Source: Actinomycetota bacterium
GTDB lineage: Bacteria > Actinomycetota > Actinomycetes > Mycobacteriales > Micromonosporaceae
Length of the DNA stretch: 5,238 nt
Direction: 5' to 3'
NCBI GenBank assembly: GCA_005885115.1
Contig: VAXX01000424.1
Location: 3,289 to 8,526 of the forward strand
The notes under the pieces were generated by a model. That model was not told the origin of the DNA. It made no database searches and worked only from the letters and a program-made list of their open reading frames with translations. Both the position numbers and the translations under genes were made by a program. Of this stretch, positions 1 to 4,540 are shown piece after piece (the first letter of the stretch is position 1; every line of letters begins with the position of its first letter).

Positions 1-562
1 GCTGCGTACCCGCGGGGTCCGGTCGGCGTGGCGGGTGGAGGTCGACGCCCACGTCGGGGTGGTGGTGCTGACCCCGCGGATGGGCATCGACCGGCTGTGT
101 AGCCTGCTGGCCGAGCTGACCACCGGACCGGTCGGGCTGAGCGCGACGTACCCGAGCCTGGACCAGACCCCGGCCGCGCTGCGCCAGGCCCGGCTGGCGT
201 ACGCCACCGCCACGCCGGGCAGCCGGGAGCTGATCCGGTACGAGCGGGCGCCGATCGCCGTACTGCTGGCCGGCGCGCCGGACGCCGCCGCTGTGGTGGC
301 CCAGGCGATCCTCGGGCCGGTGCTCGCCCTACCGGCCGTTGAGTGCGACGTCCTGCTGGGTACCCTGCGGGTCTGGTTCGCCGAGCACGGCGCCACCGCC
401 GAGGCGGCCGGGAAGCTGCACGTACACCGCAACACCGTCCGGTACCGGCTCAAGCGGATCGAGGAGCTGACCGGCCGCAGCCTGACCCAGCCGACCGGAC
501 TGGCCGAGCTGCACCTGGCCCTGGAGGCCGCGCGGATCCTGCGCCTGCCCGGGGAGGGGTAA
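1..562 (+). CDS. PucR-family transcriptional regulator, C-terminal part (5' end outside window)
   Basis: The reading frame is open from base 2 to the TAA at 560-562, so this is the last 186 residues of a longer protein; the GTG at 35 is probably an internal valine. The final part is a PucR-type helix-turn-helix (HTH_30), about residues 118-176 of the fragment. It contains the hallmark HRNTVRYRL (142-150) followed by RIEELTGR and a short LALEAARIL tail, where such proteins normally end. The preceding region (about 40-85), with [17 protein letters not shown] and a YERAP segment, resembles the GGDEF-like domain found before this helix-turn-helix in PucR/CdaR-type proteins. Family members are cytoplasmic DNA-binding regulators of purine, sugar-acid or other catabolic genes; the target here is unknown because the sensory N-terminus lies outside the window. 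Family assignment is firm, function is not. Confidence 0.9.
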   Translation, partial: LRTRGVRSAWRVEVDAHVGVVVLTPRMGIDRLCSLLAELTTGPVGLSATYPSLDQTPAALRQARLAYATATPGSRELIRYERAPIAVLLAGAPDAAAVVAQAILGPVLALPAVECDVLLGTLRVWFAEHGATAEAAGKLHVHRNTVRYRLKRIEELTGRSLTQPTGLAELHLALEAARILRLPGEG

Positions 563-595
563 CACCGGCCCGGTCCGCGGCGCCAGTCCCGGTGT
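562..595 (+). terminator. Possible terminator hairpin after the PucR gene
   Basis: A perfect 7-base inverted repeat, ACACCGG at 562-568 and CCGGTGT at 589-595, begins on the last base of the PucR stop codon and encloses a 20-base GC-rich loop. There is no T tract, but actinobacterial terminators often lack one. The position fits a terminator for the upstream gene. The long loop and short stem make it weak, and in such GC-rich DNA it could be chance. Confidence 0.35.
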
Positions 596-628
596 AGCGC
601 ACCGTCGGCGTCAGGATCGGTGGTACCC

Positions 629-1039
629 ATGCGCATGCACCTTCCAACCGAGTACAGCGCGCGGGCCGGCCGGTGGCCGGTCAACAGTGCCGGCCCGTCC
701 TGGGGCACCGTGCGGGCGCGCCGGGACGGCCTGGGCCACCGGCACCTGAACTGCCTGCTGCGGGTACACCATGTCCTGCGGGAGGCCGGGGTCGCCGAGG
801 CGGTCACCACGTTGACCATGCACCGGGTCGCCGAGGCGGTCGCCGCGTGCCGGTACTTCGACCTGCCGCTGCTGGCCGAGCTGCTGCTGCGGATGCCGCA
901 GGCGGCCGCGTCCCCCGACACCGCCGCGGTCTTCGACGCGCAGTACCGGGACTGCATGTGCCGCGACGGCTACGTGGCCGAGGCCATCCGCCGTACCGTC
1001 GCCGAGCGCGCCCAGGACTTCCCCCTCGGCCCCCTGTGA
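629..1039 (+). CDS. Hypothetical protein, 136 aa, not recognised
   Basis: I do not recognise this family. The frame is convincing because third positions are almost all G or C from start to stop (TGA 1037-1039), which the competing frames do not show. I chose the ATG at 629 because GGTGG (619-623) sits 5 bases upstream as a plausible ribosome binding site; GTG 620 or ATG 635 are alternatives. The product is soluble-looking with no signal peptide or membrane segment. The first third is Arg/Gly-rich. The middle is likely helical, with LNCLLRVHHVLREAG and then two copies of VAEAV twelve residues apart, followed by DLPLLAELLLRMP. A C-x-C pair (DCMCRDGY) lies near the C-terminus, and two further cysteines occur earlier, so metal binding or redox behaviour is possible but unproven. 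It lies 66 bases after the PucR gene and converges on the methyltransferase gene. Confidence 0.7.
   Translation: MRMHLPTEYSARAGRWPVNSAGPSWGTVRARRDGLGHRHLNCLLRVHHVLREAGVAEAVTTLTMHRVAEAVAACRYFDLPLLAELLLRMPQAAASPDTAAVFDAQYRDCMCRDGYVAEAIRRTVAERAQDFPLGPL
789..841 (+). repeat. 17-base direct repeat with 36-base period inside the unknown gene
   Basis: GGGTCGCCGAGGCGGTC occurs exactly at 789-805 and again at 825-841. The period is 36 bases, an exact number of codons, and both copies are read in the same frame as VAEAV. This looks like a small internal duplication or two similar helical segments in the protein rather than a mobile or regulatory repeat. Confidence 0.6.
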
Positions 1040-1046
1040 ACAGCGG

Positions 1047-1844
1047 TCACGGCTTGATCGCGACGCCCCCGTACATCGACACCTGACTGTCCTCAATGGA
1101 CAGTGCCTCGTCGTCGGGGTGCCACTGGTGCACCAGCGGGACCCCCGGGGAGACCAGCCCCAGCCCGTCGAACAGCGCGGTCACCTCGGCCTTGGTACGC
1201 ACCTTGGAGGTGATGCCGCGGGCGTTGTACATGGCGATGCCGCGGCCGACCTCCTCCGGGTTGGAGTCGGCGGTGGCCGTGGACAGCGCGAGCGCGCTAC
1301 CGGAGGGCATCGGCCCCATCAGCCGGTCGATGATGTCGTGCGCCTCCTGCTCGTCGACGACGTAGTGCATGATCGCGAGGAGGCAGACCGCGACCGGCTG
1401 GCTCAGGTCCAGGGTCTGCGCCAACTGCGGCGCCTTGATGATGCTGTCCGGGTCGCGCAGGCTGGCGTCGATGTACGTGGTCCGGCCCTCCGGCGAGCTG
1501 GTCAGCAGCGCACGGGCGTGGACCAGCACGATCGGGTCGTTGTCGACGTAGACCACCCGGGACTCCGGCGCCACCGCCTGGACCACCTCGTGCAGGTTGG
1601 GCGAGGTGGGCAGGCCGGTGCCGATGTCCAGGAACTGCCGGATGCCCTGCCGAGCGGCGAGGTAGTGGGCCACCCGGGTCATGAAGTTGCGGTTGGCCCG
1701 CATCGAGGTCGGCAGGTTCGGCCACACCGCGGTGATTTTCGCGGCGGCCTCCCGGTCCGCGGCGAAGTTGTCCTTACCCCCCAGCAGGTAGTCGTAGACC
1801 CTGGCGGAGTGCGGGACATCGGTCTTCAGGTCGACGGAACTCAC
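1047..1844 (-). CDS. SAM-dependent methyltransferase, DUF574 (PF04672) family
   Basis: The 265-residue product is full length for the actinobacterial DUF574 family of predicted S-adenosylmethionine-dependent methyltransferases. Visible are the N-terminal signature RVYDYLLGGKDNFAADR (15-31), the cofactor-binding glycine motif FLDIGTG (71-77), the acidic residue closing strand 2 in VVYVDNDP (Asp101), an aspartate in YIDASLRDP (Asp126) expected near the adenine, and the LLAIMHYV strand (155-162). The start is GTG at 1844, supported by a near-consensus GAGGAGG (1856-1850) five bases upstream. It follows the broken XRE/DUF5753 regulator by 38 bases on the same strand with no obvious terminator, so the two are probably cotranscribed. 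These methyltransferases are common near XRE/DUF5753 or DUF397 genes in actinomycetes. The substrate is not established from sequence. The protein looks intact, unlike its regulator. Confidence 0.93.
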   Translation of the reverse strand: MSSVDLKTDVPHSARVYDYLLGGKDNFAADREAAAKITAVWPNLPTSMRANRNFMTRVAHYLAARQGIRQFLDIGTGLPTSPNLHEVVQAVAPESRVVYVDNDPIVLVHARALLTSSPEGRTTYIDASLRDPDSIIKAPQLAQTLDLSQPVAVCLLAIMHYVVDEQEAHDIIDRLMGPMPSGSALALSTATADSNPEEVGRGIAMYNARGITSKVRTKAEVTALFDGLGLVSPGVPLVHQWHPDDEALSIEDSQVSMYGGVAIKP

Positions 1845-1849
1845 CGGTA

Positions 1850-1856
1850 CCTCCTC
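1850..1856 (-). promoter_or_regulatory. Strong ribosome binding site of the methyltransferase gene
   Basis: On the minus strand GAGGAGG lies five bases before the GTG at 1844. It is the best Shine-Dalgarno match in the window and fixes the GTG as the start. Confidence 0.85.
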
Positions 1857-1882
1857 GTTCGCGCGGATGAGCGTAACCCGGT

Positions 1883-2290
1883 TCAGCTATGAGTGTGGAG
1901 GTCGGAGAGGATGCCGTCGAGTACGTCGAAGGTACGCTCGGGCGGCTCCGCCTTGACACACATCACTTCCATCGCGGTGGTGTACTGGTCGACGTCTTCG
2001 CGCTTGTCCAGGTACACCGCGCTGGTGAGCTGTTCGATGTAGACCACGTCGGGCAGTTCCGGGTCGGGGAAGCGCAGGATGCTGTACGAGCCGCCGGCCG
2101 CCGCGTGCCCGCCGACGTCGAACGGGATGACCTGGAGCCGGACGTTGGGCAGCTTCGCCGTGGCGATCAGCGCCTCGATCTGGCCGCGCATCACCTCGAC
2201 GCCGCCGACCGGACGGCGCAGGGCCGTCTCGTCGATGACCACCCACAGTTGTACGGGTTCGGGCCGGGTGAGGATCTGCTGCCGGCTCAT
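1883..2290 (-). CDS. DUF5753 piece of the split regulator (C-terminal part)
   Basis: The 135 residues from ATG 2290 match the C-terminal two thirds of DUF5753, the usual partner domain of actinobacterial XRE regulators. Recognisable are MSRQQILTRPEP, LWVVIDETALRRPVGG, MRGQIEALIATAKLPNVRLQVIPF, the GGHAAAGGSYSILRFPDPELPDVVYIE block and the closing VDQYTTAMEVM with a PPERTFDVL tail. The ATG overlaps the stop of the helix-turn-helix piece as ATGA, and no good Shine-Dalgarno sequence precedes it, so it could only be made by reinitiation. The frame stays open further upstream to 2383, but that extension does not resemble the family. The ligand of DUF5753 is not known to me. The methyltransferase gene follows after 38 bases. 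It is either a dead fragment or a separately made subunit. Confidence 0.75.
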   Translation of the reverse strand: MSRQQILTRPEPVQLWVVIDETALRRPVGGVEVMRGQIEALIATAKLPNVRLQVIPFDVGGHAAAGGSYSILRFPDPELPDVVYIEQLTSAVYLDKREDVDQYTTAMEVMCVKAEPPERTFDVLDGILSDLHTHS

Positions 2291-2661
2291 CCGCAGCTCG
2301 TGCGGATCAGGTTCGCGGCCGACTCCAGCCCGACGTACGCCTGGAACCAGTTGGGTGTGACGTCGCCGTACCGGTGCCACCACCCCGGGGTGTTGGCCTC
2401 CTTGGCCAGCGCCACCAGCCGGCTGCGCTCCTCCTCGTCGTGGCAGCCGTACAGGGTCAGCAGGTCGGCGATGTCGCGTTCCTTGAAGCTGACCCGACCC
2501 AGCTCCATCCGGCTGATCTTCGACTCGGACGAGCGGATCTTCCAGCCGGCGTCCTCCCGGCTGATCCCGCGCGCCTCCCGCAGCCGCCGCAGGTGGGCAC
2601 CGAGCAGGACGCGCAGGATGGTCGGGCCGGCCGAGCCGCCCTCCTGCCCGCGCGTCACCAC
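2287..2661 (-). CDS. XRE-family helix-turn-helix piece of a split DUF5753 regulator (N-terminal part)
   Basis: This 124-residue product carries an intact XRE-type helix-turn-helix (HTH_31-like) at about residues 15-65, covering LGAHLRRLREARGISRED, then AGWKIRSSESKISRMELGR and FKERDIADLLTLYG. Next come the linker PGWWHRYGDVTP and the first strand of DUF5753, ending WFQAYVGLESAANLIRT. The last three residues (SCG) and the TGA at 2289-2287 follow the junction and do not belong to the family. Whole family members are about 280 residues. I chose the GTG at 2661 because GGAGGT (2674-2669) lies seven bases upstream and because relatives begin shortly before the GPTILR motif. The in-frame ATG at 2727 has no ribosome binding site and would add an untypical extension. 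The piece could still bind DNA, but it lacks the sensing or dimerising half. Activity is unknown. Confidence 0.8.
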   Translation of the reverse strand: MVTRGQEGGSAGPTILRVLLGAHLRRLREARGISREDAGWKIRSSESKISRMELGRVSFKERDIADLLTLYGCHDEEERSRLVALAKEANTPGWWHRYGDVTPNWFQAYVGLESAANLIRTSCG

Positions 2662-2668
2662 GCCGCTG

Positions 2669-2674
2669 ACCTCC
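2669..2674 (-). promoter_or_regulatory. Ribosome binding site deciding the GTG 2661 start
   Basis: On the minus strand GGAGGT lies seven bases before GTG 2661 (a second GTG follows at 2658). It supports this start over the longer ATG 2727 version, which has no comparable site. Confidence 0.75.
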
Positions 2675-2738
2675 GAAGGCTCACGACGGCTGTACCGACC
2701 GTCCGACGATGCTCCGTGGGTAAGCATGGCATGGGCGC

Positions 2739-2744
2739 AGCGTA
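2739..2744 (-). promoter_or_regulatory. Tentative -10 element for the regulator-methyltransferase transcript
   Basis: On the minus strand TACGCT (2744-2739) fits the TAnnnT pattern of actinobacterial -10 elements. It lies between the terminator hairpin and the regulator start, where a promoter is expected. The matching -35 position, about 2767-2762, reads TCGGGT, a poor match, and falls inside the hairpin. This is a weak guess. Confidence 0.22.
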
Positions 2745-2748
2745 GCCA

Positions 2749-2789
2749 GGATCATCCGGACACCCGATCGTCAGGGGTCCGGACGATCC
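2749..2789 (-). terminator. Long hairpin, probable terminator of the redox operon
   Basis: The arms GGATCATCCGGAC (2749-2761) and GTCCGGACGATCC (2777-2789) are complementary over 13 positions with one exception, which becomes a G-U wobble in RNA from the minus strand. CCC (2763-2765) and GGG (2774-2776) extend the stem past a one-base bulge, leaving an 8-base loop. It starts 10 bases after the stop of the quinone-oxidoreductase-like gene and has no U tract, as is common for actinobacterial terminators. The perfect wobble pairing in minus-strand RNA favours a terminator for that operon. An operator palindrome for the neighbouring regulator is an alternative. Confidence 0.72.
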
Positions 2790-2799
2790 CCGGTCGAGG

Positions 2800-3753
2800 T
2801 CAGCGGGTCGGGTCGAGGACCAGCTTCCCGGAGGTACGCCGGGCCCGCATGTCCTCGTGCGCCCGGCGGGCCTCCGACAGCGGATACTCCCCGCCGGTCA
2901 CCACCCGCAGCGCGCCCTTGGACACCAGGGCGTACAGCTCGGACATGGCCTGGGGCATCAGCCCGGGTACCCGGAAGGCGTGCGGCAGCCACATGCCGGC
3001 CACCGTGGTGGAGTGGGCCAGCAGGCCGGCCGGCGCGATCGGGGTCGGCGGCTGCCGGTTGGCCATGCCGTAGAAGGCCAGCCGTCCGAACGGGGCCAGC
3101 GCGGCCAGGCTCTGGTCGGTGATCCGGCCGCCGGTCATGTCCAGCACGATGTCCACCCGCTGCCCGCCGTTGGCCTCGCGCAGGGCCTCGGTCATGTCCT
3201 CGGCGTCGGCGTCGACGGTGGTGTCCGCACCCAGCTCCGTCGCGAGGTCCCGCTTCGCGACGCTGCTCGCGGTGGCGATGACCCGGCCGGCGCCCCACGC
3301 CTTGGCGAGCTGGATGGCCAGGCTGCCGACCCCGCCGGCCCCGGCGTGCACGACGACGCTCTCCCCCTCCTGGAGGTGGACGCTGCGGCGCAGCAGCAGC
3401 CAGGCGGTCGCGCCCTGGACGATCAGGCCCAGCGCCGTCACGTCGTCGATACCCTCGGGTACGTCGAAGGCGGTCCGGGGATCGACCACGGCCCGTTCGG
3501 CGTACCCGCCGCTGGATACCAGCGCGACGAGCCGCCGGCCGTCGTCGGTCCGCCCGACGACCTCGCCACCGGGGATCAGTGGCAGCTCGCTCTTGGACAG
3601 GTACGTGTTCTCCGCCTGGTGGGTGTCGGCGTAGTTGATCCCGGCCCGGTCGACGGTGACCAGGAGCTGACCGGCACCGGGTACCGGCTCGGGTACCTCG
3701 GTCAGGGTCAGCACCTCGGGACCGCCGAACTCGGTGATCTGGATGGCACGCAA
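2800..3753 (-). CDS. Zinc-independent medium-chain dehydrogenase, quinone-oxidoreductase-like
   Basis: The 317-residue product has the length and layout of NAD(P)H:quinone oxidoreductases of the medium-chain dehydrogenase superfamily. A GroES-like substrate domain covers about 1-115, with GINYADTHQ (38-46) and LPLIPGGEVVG (57-67). A Rossmann domain follows, with the nucleotide-binding motif HAGAGGVGS (136-144). The protein ends with SGKLVLDP (308-315), typical of the family. The zinc-ligand cysteines of alcohol dehydrogenases are absent, and no cysteine is present at all, as expected for this branch. It probably reduces a quinone or an enone with NADPH in the cytoplasm; the substrate is unknown. 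The start is TTG at 3753, preceded by AAGGGG lying in the last codons of the upstream dehydrogenase gene, 4 bases after that gene's stop. It is the last gene of a three-gene operon. Confidence 0.92.
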   Translation of the reverse strand: MRAIQITEFGGPEVLTLTEVPEPVPGAGQLLVTVDRAGINYADTHQAENTYLSKSELPLIPGGEVVGRTDDGRRLVALVSSGGYAERAVVDPRTAFDVPEGIDDVTALGLIVQGATAWLLLRRSVHLQEGESVVVHAGAGGVGSLAIQLAKAWGAGRVIATASSVAKRDLATELGADTTVDADAEDMTEALREANGGQRVDIVLDMTGGRITDQSLAALAPFGRLAFYGMANRQPPTPIAPAGLLAHSTTVAGMWLPHAFRVPGLMPQAMSELYALVSKGALRVVTGGEYPLSEARRAHEDMRARRTSGKLVLDPTR

Positions 3754-3757
3754 CGGA

Positions 3758-4540
3758 TTACCCCTTCTGGGTCGGGGCCGCGACCGGCTCGGTCGGGCGG
3801 ATCCCGGGTACGCCCGGGAAGCGGTACGGTTCGCCGGGCCGGCCGGGCTGGACGTACCAGGCCTCGCCGGTACGGCCGCTGGAGAGCGCCGCGAGGAAGG
3901 TGTCCACGACGGTGGACACGTCGAGCAGGGGTACGCCGGCGTCGGCGAGGGTACCCCGCAAGCCGTCCACGATCCGGGTGTCGGTGTAGCCGGGGCAGAC
4001 GGCGTTCACCCGTACCCCCTCGGCTTTCCAGGCCAGGCCCAGCGCGCGGACCAGGGCGATGACCGCGGCCTTGTTCGCCCCGTAGACCGGGTCCTGGGGC
4101 AGCGGCGCCAGGCCGCCGAGGCTGGCCGTGACCAGGATGTCTCCGCCGCCCCGGGCGCGCAGCGCGGGCAGCGCGGCGTGCGCGCCGTAGACCACGCCGT
4201 CGAGGTTGACGGCCATCGCCCGGCGGTACCGGTCGGGGTCGAAGTCCCCGCCCAGCCCGAAGCCGGTGGCCACGCCGGCGTTGAGGGCGACGAGGTCCAG
4301 TCCGCCGAACTCCCGTACCGCCAGGGCCACGGCCGCCTCGTTGTCGGCCAGCACCCCGACGTCGCAGCGGATGAACCGGCCGCCGATCCCGTCCGCGACC
4401 GCGCGCCCGGCGTCCTCGTCCACGTCGGCGACCACCACACGGGCGCCGGATCCGGCCAGGCGGCGGGCCAGCGCGGCGCCGATGCCCTGCGCCCCGCCGG
4501 TGACCAGCGCGACGCGATCCTTGGTACGCGAGGGGTTCAT
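3758..4540 (-). CDS. Classical short-chain dehydrogenase/reductase (SDR)
   Basis: The 260-residue product is a full-length classical SDR acting on an unknown alcohol or ketone. It shows the cofactor motif TGGAQGIG (14-21), Asp39 at the end of strand 2 (VVVADVD), which suggests NAD(H) rather than NADP(H), CDV (59-61), NAG (87-89), Asn112, catalytic Ser140, Tyr153 and Lys157 (YGANK), and PGYTDT (183-188). The last 30 residues, rich in Gly and Pro (QPGRPGEPYRFPGVPG), resemble a substrate-loop or tail variant and are not a known domain to me. The ATG at 4540 overlaps the stop of the molybdopterin oxidoreductase gene as ATGA, which indicates translational coupling. The same frame stays open further upstream, but that part is only the antiphase shadow of the preceding gene. 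The quinone-oxidoreductase-like gene follows after 4 bases. Confidence 0.94.
   Translation of the reverse strand: MNPSRTKDRVALVTGGAQGIGAALARRLAGSGARVVVADVDEDAGRAVADGIGGRFIRCDVGVLADNEAAVALAVREFGGLDLVALNAGVATGFGLGGDFDPDRYRRAMAVNLDGVVYGAHAALPALRARGGGDILVTASLGGLAPLPQDPVYGANKAAVIALVRALGLAWKAEGVRVNAVCPGYTDTRIVDGLRGTLADAGVPLLDVSTVVDTFLAALSSGRTGEAWYVQPGRPGEPYRFPGVPGIRPTEPVAAPTQKG

Larger units (their letters stand above)
1883..2661 (-). pseudogene. XRE/DUF5753 regulator locus disrupted by an internal frame-changing deletion
   Basis: Taken together, the two pieces read as one XRE/DUF5753 regulator. The first frame runs through the helix-turn-helix into GLESAANLIRT. The second resumes with ELRMSRQQILTRPEP, the stretch that in family members follows about 35 residues later, after a segment with a YE-x-Q-x-VPGLLQTE-like motif. 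That segment is absent and the frame changes at about 2290-2298. From recalled family members I estimate a loss of about 109 bases (3n+1). Both flanks are otherwise well preserved with no other stop, so the event is recent, the split product is still used, or there is an assembly or sequencing error. The two pieces are described separately. Confidence 0.75.

Noticed and set aside
611..1096. Minus-strand open frame opposite the unknown gene
   Set aside because: It would overlap the methyltransferase 3' end on the same strand, has no ribosome binding site, and the plus-strand frame has the better third-position bias.
1875..1883. Short palindrome AACC-C-GGTT between the DUF5753 piece and the methyltransferase gene
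   Set aside because: Four-base arms are too short for a terminator, and it overlaps the stop region of the upstream gene.
1119..1892. Plus-strand open frame opposite the methyltransferase
   Set aside because: It is low-complexity Arg/Gly/Val-rich sequence, explained as the shadow of the DUF574 gene.
2685..2703. Small inverted repeat GACGG / CCGTC with a 9-base spacer upstream of the regulator
   Set aside because: Five-base arms are expected by chance at this GC content, so it is not called as an operator.
2662..2727. Longer regulator start at ATG 2727
   Set aside because: There is no ribosome binding site there and the added residues do not resemble relatives; GTG 2661 has GGAGGT at ideal spacing.
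1889..3073. Plus-strand open frame of about 390 codons spanning the regulator and the end of the next gene
   Set aside because: It crosses a gene boundary and a strong hairpin, has no motif, and is opposite recognised proteins.
2857..4062. Long open frame of about 400 codons on the plus strand opposite the quinone-oxidoreductase-like and SDR genes
   Set aside because: The translation is Gly/Arg/His/Pro-rich without any family motif, and the minus strand carries two clear enzymes with correct motifs. GC-rich DNA leaves antiphase frames open.
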